A DNA stretch of 64,000 nt, from NCBI RefSeq assembly GCF_030186535.1, contig NZ_JASNVW010000002.1, forward strand, positions 144,001-208,000, written 5' to 3'. The first letter of the stretch is position 1, and the number at the start of each line of letters is the position of its first letter. This document shows positions 16,007 through 23,809 of the stretch, piece by piece. Both the position numbers and the translations under genes were made by a program. The DNA is from Ignisphaera cupida. GTDB lineage: Archaea > Thermoproteota > Thermoprotei_A > Sulfolobales > Ignisphaeraceae. The notes under the pieces were generated by a model. It made no database searches. It was not told the origin of the DNA and saw nothing but the letters and a program-made list of their open reading frames with translations.

Positions 16007-17293
16007 CTAGTACACATATTCCTTAATCTTTAGAGTTATAACAGCTGAGATGAACCTCATTATTGCTGATATTAAATATGATATTCTAAGTCCTTGAACT
16101 AATCCAAATATTGTAATAAGATAACCAGATACCAGTCCTCCTACCATGGAACCTGCAAAGCTTGCCAAGCCTATGAGTGTATTGTAAACACCAAAAAACG
16201 TTGCTCTATCCTTTTCTTCGGCGCATTCTACTATGTACATTGGAAATATTATATTTGTAAAACCACTAACAAAACCTACGAATATATTTAGCAACAAAAT
16301 TTGTATATAATCTGTTGAAAATGCATAGGTTAAAGGAACCATAACAAGACCAAATCTATTCACAAGTGTAAAAAACCTGTATTTGTTTCTACTTACATGT
16401 CTTCCAGTTATGTATTGACTAAGAATCATCATGGCGTTAGAGGCTATGGAGAACGAGGTTATTTGTGCTGGTGACAAGTTTAAAACACTTCGCTGAGTTA
16501 TTATAAAGAGTGGCCAGGCCAAAGATAATGAAAAATTATAGAATGTATTTGCAAATGCAAATCCTCTAAATTTTTTGTTTGACAAAGAGATTTTAAAGCT
16601 CTTCACATATTCTATTATGTTTAATAATGCTACTTTACCACCTGGTATTGTATTAATGTTTTTATCAATAATGCTTTTAGGAATGGATAGTGTTACTAAA
16701 ACAGATGCTGATGCTGATGTAAAAGCAAGTAGTATTATCATAGAAATTGCTGTAGATGTGTTTGAGACAGCTTGGAAAATTATTGTGGTTACCAAGTTAC
16801 CAACAATGCTAAATATTGCAGATAGATTCGAATGTATAGAATATACAACTGCTCTTCTAGAATAGTCTGAGAGATCACTGATAACATCACCAATTACTGG
16901 TGCAGATGAAGATCCTATGAAGGTTGCTATAGCAGATAGAGTTATGATTTCATATGGATTAATAGAATTAAACAATGTGATAAGCATTAGATAAATCGTA
17001 GATACTAGAAGCATTGGTAACGAGCCAAGTAAGAGCATTAGCTTTCGAAAACCAGTTACATCACTTATTCTACCCCAAATAATCTGTCCTATGTTACCAA
17101 GTAAATTGTTAGAAGCTTGAAATACTCCACTTTCTTTTACACCTCCACCATAGTAAACTATTAGATAAGGTAGAATTGGAGATACAAGATTATTTGAAAA
17201 TGAAAGTGTTGAAACCCTAAAATAGAGTTTCTTTATAGCATTACTTCTTTGTATTTCAACATTTGTTGACAAACTTATTATCGCCTTTAACAA
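16007..17293 (-). CDS. Major facilitator superfamily transporter
   Basis: A 428-residue polytopic protein with about 12 spans. The N-terminal half contains GRISDVTGFRKLMLLLGSLP, a version of the MFS loop 2-3 motif A. The C-terminal half contains ECAEEKDRATFFGVYNTLIGLA. The start is uncertain: TTG 17293 is the longest, and a TTG nearer SLSTNVEIQ follows a weak AAAGGCG. Substrate cannot be inferred. It is transcribed from the same strand as the GH12 gene, with a gap of about 110 bases, so uptake of glucan breakdown products is possible but unproven. Confidence 0.75.
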   Translation of the reverse strand: MLKAIISLSTNVEIQRSNAIKKLYFRVSTLSFSNNLVSPILPYLIVYYGGGVKESGVFQASNNLLGNIGQIIWGRISDVTGFRKLMLLLGSLPMLLVSTIYLMLITLFNSINPYEIITLSAIATFIGSSSAPVIGDVISDLSDYSRRAVVYSIHSNLSAIFSIVGNLVTTIIFQAVSNTSTAISMIILLAFTSASASVLVTLSIPKSIIDKNINTIPGGKVALLNIIEYVKSFKISLSNKKFRGFAFANTFYNFSLSLAWPLFIITQRSVLNLSPAQITSFSIASNAMMILSQYITGRHVSRNKYRFFTLVNRFGLVMVPLTYAFSTDYIQILLLNIFVGFVSGFTNIIFPMYIVECAEEKDRATFFGVYNTLIGLASFAGSMVGGLVSGYLITIFGLVQGLRISYLISAIMRFISAVITLKIKEYVY

Positions 17294-17431
17294 AACAATT
17301 TTTACAGGTATTTACAAGTATATAGAGATATACTATATACATTTGGCCAAAATAAAAATTAATTTAACAAATAATGCTGAAACAATGTAAGCTTATATAC
17401 TCAAAAACACTACTATTCTATGTGATGCTGC

Positions 17432-17749
17432 ATGGGTAGCGCTATAGATGTTATATTGAGTAACTATCAAAGCTATCTTGTAATGCTTGTTCAATTCCTT
17501 CTCGGGCTTGCCCTTGGCTATGTCTCTGTAAAAGCATTAAAATATATTCTAGCATTCATAGCAATACTAGCTCTAGGAACATTACTATCCGTCTGGTCTC
17601 TTGGAGCAACACCATCAGATGTTCTAAAAACCGTTGGATTAACAATAGAAAGCCTAAAAAGCTTAGCCATACTGCTTGGTCTCATGACAATAGGTCCAGT
17701 ATCAATAGGGTTTATAATTGGCGCCCTAATGGCATTACTTAAAAAGTGA
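17432..17749 (+). CDS. Small membrane protein, possibly FUN14-like
   Basis: A 105-residue protein with three hydrophobic segments. The sequence LLGLALGYVSVKALKYI resembles the Gly-rich G-x-x-x-G-Y-x-x-K pattern of archaeal FUN14-family proteins, but the match is short. A TATA-like AAGCTTATATAC lies about 40 bases upstream. Downstream begins a gene-poor 1.2-kb stretch. Function unknown. Confidence 0.6.
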   Translation: MGSAIDVILSNYQSYLVMLVQFLLGLALGYVSVKALKYILAFIAILALGTLLSVWSLGATPSDVLKTVGLTIESLKSLAILLGLMTIGPVSIGFIIGALMALLKK

Positions 17750-17872
17750 AGTATTTTTGCCCCAATATCTAATATGTATCATAATTTTGCTATTTGCTAA
17801 TATTGCATCATAATCTCGAAGAAATTTCTTGTCCTAGTAATTGATCAATAACACTAATGATAGATACAATTT

Positions 17873-17910
17873 TACAACTGAAAGCCTTGTCTTTTCAGAA
17901 TTGGGAGGAA
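17873..17910 (+). repeat. TnpB-element end motif, copy A (degenerate)
   Basis: ACAACTGAAAGCCTTGTC, followed by TTTTCAGAATTGGGAGGAAG. It shares the core CTGAAAGCCTT-TC-TTT and a GGGAGGA-type second half with the copies at 18523, 18762 and 27787. Comparable hairpin-forming ends occur at the 3' ends of archaeal tnpB elements. Confidence 0.5.
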
Positions 17911-18522
17911 GTTATATTCATCTCAGAAATATATAATGTCCTAGCAAATAACTAAAACAACATCCTAGATTTTAATCAAGGTTAGCATTTTCCTTGGTAT
18001 TGAAAGTAAATACGTATACAGTGTTATTTTTCCGTATTGAATTTGTTAAAAAAGAATTGGTTTTAATTAAATAATGTTATTTTGAGTTTAGCAGCTTTTT
18101 GAAGGTTTAAATATATACTCATATAGAGCTGTGCCTATATTGCCTATATTCTCCAATAACAACTTTTGCAAATTCCTAGATTATTAAATGGCATTGAAAC
18201 TACCTAACTCAGCGTTTGCACCGCTCATCATCTTACTATTTCTCAGACCCGGATTCTCGCTCATCACAAACCTATCTAAATACCACATGCTATATTTTAT
18301 GGCCTTAGTCAAAGATTTATAAGCTTGAATCACAATATTTAATATTTTTAAAGGAATAGGCAATAAATAAACCAAACAGTAAATACAGTAAATTTATTGT
18401 CCCGCCTGTCACAACACCTACAGTTTGTGGCTCGATATTTTTGCTTATTTTCATACACTTCATTTATTCAAGCAAATACATTAAGTTTTAAATGTCATTT
18501 GCAATAGGATTGATGGACAAAT

Positions 18523-18570
18523 TACAACTGAAAACCTTGTCATTTAATGGCGGGGATGAAGGTTTATAAG
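18523..18570 (+). repeat. TnpB-element end motif, copy B
   Basis: ACAACTGAAAACCTTGTC, then ATTTAATGGCGGGGATGAAGG and TTTATA. The second half (GGCGGGGATGAAGG) is the closest in the window to the usual IS200/IS605-type right-end hairpin found beside archaeal tnpB genes. The first eight bases are identical to copy A. Confidence 0.55.
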
Positions 18571-18628
18571 TTTTGAGCCTCATATTATCTAGCGATGATT
18601 AGTGCTGGTAGTATTCACTATTCGATGA

Positions 18629-18838
18629 TGGGTTGCCCCAAGGATCCGATGCGGGATTGGCAACCAAGAGTATTCAGATGGGGGATCTCTAACCACCCCA
18701 ACTGCCTCCCAGATGACAGATGTGAAAACAAATAGATGCTGGAAACCTATGAGCCGCTCTAAAAGAACCCTCACCCTTCAGGGCGGGGAGGAGGTCAGAT
18801 ATCTTGGGATGAAGAATCGCATCCTTAATGATAGATGA
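18629..18838 (+). pseudogene. TnpB C-terminal remnant (IS200/IS605-type)
   Basis: An open stretch of 69 codons beginning after TGA at 18626 reads CGIGNQEYSDGGSLTTPTASQ, then MTDVKTNRCWKPMSR and TLTLQGGEEVRYLG. The pattern T-A/T-P-x-x-x-QMTDV...N-R-x-x-KP-x-x-R...TLQGGEEVR resembles the low-complexity tail of archaeal TnpB proteins. The RuvC and zinc-finger parts are missing and stop codons interrupt the frame upstream. This is therefore a dead 3' fragment. The last part coincides with the end motif CCTTCAGGGCGGGGAGGAGG. Confidence 0.55.
18762..18802 (+). repeat. TnpB-element end motif, copy C
   Basis: AACCCTCACCCTTCAGGGCG followed by GGGAGGAGGTCAG. CCCTTCAGGG is a perfect short hairpin. The terminal GGAGGAGGTCAG is shared with copy D at 27.8 kb, and both are followed a few bases later by ATCTTGG. 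It overlaps the end of the decayed TnpB frame. Confidence 0.6.
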
Positions 18839-18963
18839 TTAAATAACCCCTTCTGACCATTGTTGCTCAGCGTTGCCCACTCTTTTTACCATAATTAGTT
18901 GTTGAAGCTTCTTCAAATATCATTGATTTTCAGATACTTGTATAGATGCATTCTCTACTCAGT

Positions 18964-19959
18964 TTATATCCAACTAAATTTTTCTTTTCCCAAAATCTCT
19001 CTAACTGTTTTTCTTACAGCATCTTTTGATGATAGCTTTGGTCTCCAGGAGGTTAGGCTCTTAATCTTTGTTATATCCAATAGCATCAGCTTTACATCAC
19101 CTGGCCATCCACGCCCATCTGGTGTAACGAGAATATATTTGTATTGAACATTTTTAAGCTCCATTTCATTAACAGTAATATCTGCAATTTCTTTAACTGT
19201 TATCCAATCATCATTACCTATGTTAAATACGTGATATCCCTTTCTTTCCTTTGCATATAGGGTTATAATTGCCGTGGCTTCTACAGCGTCTGAAACGTGT
19301 AAATAGCTCTTTCTTTGTGTGCCATCGCCTAGTATTTCAAGAATATTTGGGTTTTTCCTCAATTTGTTTATAAAGTCTATTATAACTCCGTGGTTAGATC
19401 TATAGCCAATTATATTTGCATATCTTCCAATAGCCACATTGAATCCGTATAAATGAGAATATGAGTAGTAGAGCATTTCACAAGCAGCTTTAGAAGCTCC
19501 ATATACAGAAATAGGCTTTAAAGCGTGGTCTTCTGGTGTTGGAATTTTATCAGCATCACCATAAACAGTTGATGAACTTGCAAAAAAGTGTGTAGTAACA
19601 TCGAATTTTCTTGCTGCCTCTAAGACATTGAATGTTGCAACTATGTTTTCATTGAAGTGAATTCTGGGATCTGTAGATGATATTCTAACCTCTGGATTAG
19701 CAGCAAAGTGAAAAACAGCATCAGCATCTTTAAAAACATCAACCCATTTACTCTCAAAACTCTTTAGATCAGCATTGATGAGCTCAAAATAATCTTTACC
19801 TATATGATGCTCAACATTTTTTATAGAACCACTACTGAAATTATCTATAACCACAATTTTATTGGCAAGACTCTTTACAACTATGTAGTCAACCATGTGG
19901 CTACCAATAAACCCAGCTCCACCAGTAACAATAACTTTTTCAAATCCCTGTTTACCCAT
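18964..19959 (-). CDS. NAD-dependent sugar epimerase/dehydratase (GalE-like)
   Basis: Extended short-chain dehydrogenase of 331 residues, probably a UDP-sugar 4-epimerase. The NAD loop is VTGGAGFIGSHMVDYIV (residues 9-25). The catalytic Ser/Thr region is FFASSSTVYGDA and the YxxxK pair is SVYGASKAACEM. GDGTQRKSYLHVSDAVEA and VFNIGNDDWITVKEIA match the nucleotide-sugar binding half. Length is normal. Likely role is supply of activated galactose-type sugars for glycans. It is divergent from purA across a spacer of about 270 bases that contains a perfect palindrome. Confidence 0.85.
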   Translation of the reverse strand: MGKQGFEKVIVTGGAGFIGSHMVDYIVVKSLANKIVVIDNFSSGSIKNVEHHIGKDYFELINADLKSFESKWVDVFKDADAVFHFAANPEVRISSTDPRIHFNENIVATFNVLEAARKFDVTTHFFASSSTVYGDADKIPTPEDHALKPISVYGASKAACEMLYYSYSHLYGFNVAIGRYANIIGYRSNHGVIIDFINKLRKNPNILEILGDGTQRKSYLHVSDAVEATAIITLYAKERKGYHVFNIGNDDWITVKEIADITVNEMELKNVQYKYILVTPDGRGWPGDVKLMLLDITKIKSLTSWRPKLSSKDAVRKTVREILGKEKFSWI

Positions 19960-20111
19960 ACTTGATCATTTCAACAATCATTTTTTCGCAATTTAAGCTT
20001 TTGTGCTGATATATTAAGAAACAAAAACAAGAATGAGTTTATGTAAAAAGCTTTGATTAATTGACTCTGTATTAATCATTTAGCATTTAGACTAAAACTT
20101 TTTAATCTGAG

Positions 20112-20131
20112 TTGCTGAAAGCTTTCAGCAA
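20112..20131. promoter_or_regulatory. Perfect 20-bp palindrome upstream of purA (candidate operator)
   Basis: TTGCTGAAAGCTTTCAGCAA is identical to its reverse complement over all 20 bases. It lies 17 bases before a TATA-like TTTTAAATA (20148-20156) and about 100 bases before the purA start. A dimeric regulator bound here would sit just upstream of the TATA/BRE region. The divergent epimerase gene starts 150 bases to the left. Confidence 0.5.
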
Positions 20132-20147
20132 AGGGTTTTATTGTTAG

Positions 20148-20156
20148 TTTTAAATA
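20148..20156 (+). promoter_or_regulatory. Putative purA TATA box
   Basis: TTTTAAATA lies about 75 bases before the GTG start of purA, predicting a leader of roughly 50 bases. It is close to the palindromic site just upstream. Assigned by composition and position only. Confidence 0.4.
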
Positions 20157-20229
20157 CTTGTAGAAAGAATATTGCAAACATTTGTTATGAGTATATGTGC
20201 TTAGCATTTTCTGTACATAGAGTTAATGG

Positions 20230-21261
20230 GTGGTTGAAGTGCCTCTAGCCATCATTGTTGGTGGATTTTTTGGTGATGAAGGTAAGGGTAAGATAGCAGC
20301 GTATTTAGCTATAGCAGATAACCCGTTTATTGCTATTAGATGTGGTTCTATAAATGCTGGTCACACTGTTGTTTATAATGGTAGGATGTGGAAGCTGAGA
20401 CTTGTTCCATCGTTTTTCGTTAATAAATTTACTAAGCTTATGATCCCTGCTGGTGCTTTGATTAGACTTGATGTGTTTTTCAATGAGTTGATGGAGACTG
20501 GTGCTGGGGATAGAATATTTGTTGATAGAAATGCTGGTGTTATTGAGAATAGGCATGTTGAAGCAGAGAGGAACGACTCTTTTCTTGTAAGAGATGTTGG
20601 CTCAACTCTTCAAGGTGTTGGATTTGCCATGGCTGATAGGGTTTTGAGAAGACTTAGGCTTGCAAAGGATTTTGAAGAGCTTAGAAATTATCTTGTTGAT
20701 GTTGCTTTAGAAGTTAATAATGCTATTGATAAGGGTGAGCTAGTCTATGTAGAAGGTGTTCAAGGAACTTTTCTTAGTCTTTACCATGGTACATATCCTT
20801 ATGTTACAAGTAGAGATACTACAGCATCAGCATTTGCATCAGAAGTTGGTGTTGGGCCTAAGAAAATCGATGAGGTTATGGTGGTCTTTAAATCTTATGT
20901 TACAAGAGTTGGTGGTGGTCCACTAGATGGGGAGCTTGCGCCAGAGGAAGCTGAGAGACTTGGTCTTGTGGAGATCGCAACCGTTACGGGTAGGAGAAGA
21001 AGAGCTGCATTATTTAATGTGGAGCTTGCTAAAAGAGCGGTAATGTTAAATTCTGCAACACAAGTGGCTATAACAAAGCTTGATGTTCTGTATCCAGTTG
21101 ATAAATGTGTGAGGGAGTGGAATAAGTTGTCAAAAGATGCTAGAAGTTGGTTGGAGAACATCGAAAATGCGTTGAAAACTCCAATAACAATTATTAGTAC
21201 TGGGGAAGATGTTTTGTGTACAATTGATAGAAGAAAGGAACTTGGGTTTGGGTGGAGGTAA
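20230..21261 (+). CDS. purA: Adenylosuccinate synthetase, archaeal short form
   Basis: Catalyses GTP-dependent joining of IMP and aspartate, the first step to AMP. The P-loop-like motif FFGDEGKGKIAAYLA is at residues 14-28, and GSINAGHTV provides the catalytic histidine. VGSTLQGVG and TSRDTTASAFASEVG match IMP and switch regions. At 343 residues it is about 90 shorter than bacterial PurA, as known for archaeal enzymes. The start is GTG 20230. The stop TAA abuts the ATG of the next gene, so the two are co-transcribed. Confidence 0.93.
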   Translation: MVEVPLAIIVGGFFGDEGKGKIAAYLAIADNPFIAIRCGSINAGHTVVYNGRMWKLRLVPSFFVNKFTKLMIPAGALIRLDVFFNELMETGAGDRIFVDRNAGVIENRHVEAERNDSFLVRDVGSTLQGVGFAMADRVLRRLRLAKDFEELRNYLVDVALEVNNAIDKGELVYVEGVQGTFLSLYHGTYPYVTSRDTTASAFASEVGVGPKKIDEVMVVFKSYVTRVGGGPLDGELAPEEAERLGLVEIATVTGRRRRAALFNVELAKRAVMLNSATQVAITKLDVLYPVDKCVREWNKLSKDARSWLENIENALKTPITIISTGEDVLCTIDRRKELGFGWR

Positions 21262-22689
21262 ATGGAGAAGTTATATGATGTTGCTATTGTTGGTGGTGGT
21301 GTAGCAGGACTTTTTGCAGCTTATGAGCTTTCAACATATGGATTTGGAAGACTTAGAATAGCAGTTATTGAAATGGGTAGTGGAAATCCTTTTAGAACAT
21401 GCCCAATGCTGAATCTGAAAAAACTTGCAAGGGATAGGGAGTGTGTTCTTTGCAGACCATGCCATGTCATGTCAGGAGTTGGTGGGGCAATAACGTTTAG
21501 CAGTGGCACAATGAATCTAAGGCCAGATGTTGGTGGGGATCTTGATAAGCTTCTTGGCAGCTGGGAAGAGGCTGAGAAGCTCATTCAATATGTTGATAGC
21601 ATTTTAGTTAAGTTTGGAGCACCTGATAATGTGTATACAATGGACTATGACCAAGCATCAGAACTTGAAAGATTAGCAGCAAAGGCAGGAGCAAAATTTG
21701 TTCCAACTCCTCAGAGACTTATAGGCTCTGAAAATATGCCAAAGGTTATAGCAAACATTGTTGATTACTTGAAAAGTAGAGAAGTTGCAATACATGACTA
21801 TACAGAGGTCTTGGATATAGAGCCTATTGGTGAGAAGATAAAAATAAAAACAACTAAAGGTGATATAATATCCAAGTATGTTATCATAGCCCCTGGGAGA
21901 GTTGGTGCTGAGTGGTTTTCTCAATTAGCAAGGAAAAGGGGTATAGATGTTGAGCCTGGGCCTTTAGACATTGGTGTAAGAGTTGAGGTTCCAGCATATG
22001 TAACAGAGCCTATCACCAAAATTGTTAGAGATCCAAAGATAATAATGTACACAAAAAGCTATGATGACAAGGCAAGAACTTTTTGCACAAATCCAAATGG
22101 TCTTGTAGTTGAGGAAAGATACCCAGATGATTCTGTTGGTGTAAATGGAGAGAGTTTTGCAACTATAAAAAGCAAGAACACAAACTTTGCACTTCTCGTA
22201 ACAGTTAGATTAACAGATCCATTTGAGGATACTGTTGCATATGGAAAAAGCATTGCAAGATTAGCAACAAAACTTGGAGGAGGAAAACCAATAATTCAAA
22301 GATTTGGAGATTTGGAAGCTGGTAGAAGAAGTACATGGTCAAGAATAGAAAGAAGTGTTGTTGATCCAACATTGAAATCTGTAACTCCAGGAGATATAGC
22401 AATGGCATACCCATACAGGGTTGTTGTGAATATTATAGAAGCATTGAAGAGACTAGATATAATAATGCCTGGAGTAGCATCTCAACAAACACTGTTGTAT
22501 GCGCCAGAAATAAAGTTTTATAGTATAAGAGCTAGGGTTACAAGAGAACTTGAAACAAATATTAAGAATGTTTTTGTTGCAGGAGATGGTGCAGGGCTTT
22601 CAAGAGGTATGAATGTTGCAGCAGCAACTGGTGTTATTGCATCTAGATCTATTTTGAATAGAGAGGGAATAGATATTGAAAAATATTAA
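21262..22689 (+). CDS. FAD-dependent dehydrogenase (COG2509-like)
   Basis: A 475-residue flavoprotein of the uncharacterised NAD(FAD)-utilising dehydrogenase group. The FAD motif VAIVGGGVAGLFAAYELS starts at residue 8. A cysteine-rich segment follows (FRTCPMLNLKKL and ECVLCRPCHVMSGVGGA), a signature of this group. The C-terminal FAD contact NVFVAGDGAGLSRGMN is present. It begins on the base after the purA stop, suggesting a shared transcript, but a purine role is not established. Confidence 0.8.
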   Translation: MEKLYDVAIVGGGVAGLFAAYELSTYGFGRLRIAVIEMGSGNPFRTCPMLNLKKLARDRECVLCRPCHVMSGVGGAITFSSGTMNLRPDVGGDLDKLLGSWEEAEKLIQYVDSILVKFGAPDNVYTMDYDQASELERLAAKAGAKFVPTPQRLIGSENMPKVIANIVDYLKSREVAIHDYTEVLDIEPIGEKIKIKTTKGDIISKYVIIAPGRVGAEWFSQLARKRGIDVEPGPLDIGVRVEVPAYVTEPITKIVRDPKIIMYTKSYDDKARTFCTNPNGLVVEERYPDDSVGVNGESFATIKSKNTNFALLVTVRLTDPFEDTVAYGKSIARLATKLGGGKPIIQRFGDLEAGRRSTWSRIERSVVDPTLKSVTPGDIAMAYPYRVVVNIIEALKRLDIIMPGVASQQTLLYAPEIKFYSIRARVTRELETNIKNVFVAGDGAGLSRGMNVAAATGVIASRSILNREGIDIEKY

Positions 22690-22720
22690 ACCAAGTTAAT
22701 ATCTAATGTTGAAAAAGAGA

Positions 22721-22799
22721 GGATTATTTAGATGATGTTGGGTCTAAGCGCTGATAAACAATGATGATACTTCATCAACTAACGCTGATTTGATTATCC
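22721..22799 (+). ncRNA. Candidate C/D box sRNA (2'-O-methylation guide)
   Basis: The order is C box ATGATGT (22732-22738), a 12-base guide, D' box CTGA (22751-22754), a 6-base spacer, C' box ATGATGA (22761-22767), a 17-base guide and D box CTGA (22785-22788). The flanks GGATTATTTAG and TTTGATTATCC can form an imperfect terminal stem. The 12-base first guide is the standard archaeal length; the second is longer than usual. The D' guide reads TGGGTCTAAGCG, predicting target CGCUUAGACCCA. The RNA lies between convergent genes, and its 3' stem just reaches the end of the CDF gene. Confidence 0.6.
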
Positions 22800-23672
22800 T
22801 TTTCTAACAGGTTCTACATGCACAGTTGCTTCCCAACCAAGTTTTTCCCTAATATTTTTCTCTATTTGTGTTGCTATTTCATGTGCCATATTCAAGCTCA
22901 TAACAGGATCTAGCCTCACATGAAGTGTTACCTCAATATGTGCACCATATTTATGTATATGCACATGATGAACATCTTTAACTAAGGGACTTGTCTCATA
23001 CACTATCTTCTCAAGTTTCTTAAGATCTTCTTCAGATGGTGCTTTTCCAAGTATTTCACTCGCAGTTTCTATAACAAGCTTTATTGCTGTTGCTATTATT
23101 ATTGCTGAGACAACTACGCCTAAAACACCATCAAGCCACCAAAGAGTTTCGCTAAGCACTATTGCAATAGCAAGCAAGGCAGAGGCTATTGCATCACTTC
23201 TATGATGCCATGCATCAGCAATTATTGATTGCGCCTCATACTTTTTGCCAAGCTTTATAGCCCATAGAGCTAAAGCCTCTTTAACTATAGCTGATATTGC
23301 GAGAACTGCAACAAGAATCCAGCTAAAAATCAATCCCTCTCTGGATAGAAGTTTATTAACACTTCTCTGAATAAAGTCTATGCCAACCATTACAAGCATA
23401 GAGCCTATAACAATGGTTGCAATAAGCTCAGCCCTTCCATGTCCAAATGGATGCTCTTCATCAGCTGGTTTATATCCTATCCAAAACCCAAGTATAACAA
23501 CAACAGATGTTAAAGAATCTGATAAAGTGTGAATAGAATCTGCAACAACAGCTATGGAATTAAACAAAACACCGTAATAGAACTTTGCAATGAATAAAAT
23601 CGTGTTTATAGCTATTGAGACCCAACCCTCCAAATAACCTGCAAACTTCCTTGCATCTTTTCTGTTTTCCAT
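22794..23672 (-). CDS. Cation diffusion facilitator (CDF) metal transporter
   Basis: Divalent metal/proton antiporter of 292 residues with about six spans and a C-terminal cytoplasmic ferredoxin-like domain. Both metal sites are visible: ADSIHTLSDSL in TM2 and ADAWHHRSDAI in TM5. HPFGHGRAEL is the conserved loop. The tail has HHVHIHKYGAHIEVTLHV, the cytoplasmic histidine-rich site. The HxxxD pair in TM2 and TM5 suggests zinc, iron or manganese; the exact ion is not determined. Confidence 0.9.
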   Translation of the reverse strand: MENRKDARKFAGYLEGWVSIAINTILFIAKFYYGVLFNSIAVVADSIHTLSDSLTSVVVILGFWIGYKPADEEHPFGHGRAELIATIVIGSMLVMVGIDFIQRSVNKLLSREGLIFSWILVAVLAISAIVKEALALWAIKLGKKYEAQSIIADAWHHRSDAIASALLAIAIVLSETLWWLDGVLGVVVSAIIIATAIKLVIETASEILGKAPSEEDLKKLEKIVYETSPLVKDVHHVHIHKYGAHIEVTLHVRLDPVMSLNMAHEIATQIEKNIREKLGWEATVHVEPVRKG

Positions 23673-23809
23673 AATAGTTCATATAAATATGAGAATTTAT
23701 TGGCTTAAAAATAGTGATAATTTTAGATGTGGCAAAAACAATGATAAACGTTTTTAGAATTAAGTTTAAAAACTGTTGAAAAACACTTTTTCTTGTAGTG
23801 GAGATTCTC

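Larger units (their letters stand above)
17750..18963. other. Gene-poor region holding decayed TnpB-element pieces
   Basis: About 1.2 kb with no intact gene. It contains two copies of a TnpB-element end motif (about 17873-17910 and 18523-18570), a TnpB C-terminal remnant ending in a third copy (18629-18838), and AT-rich spacer between them. A short minus-strand frame at 18184-18375 has no recognisable family. The stretch from 18560 to 18860 is clearly more GC-rich than the neighbouring spacers, which fits a transferred origin. Confidence 0.65.

Noticed and set aside
18184-18375. 63-codon minus-strand frame in the gene-poor region
   Set aside because: No family features and no ribosome-binding site; it lies among element remnants.
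18589-18774. 61-codon minus-strand frame in the gene-poor region
   Set aside because: It is antisense to the TnpB tail remnant, which has recognisable sequence on the plus strand.
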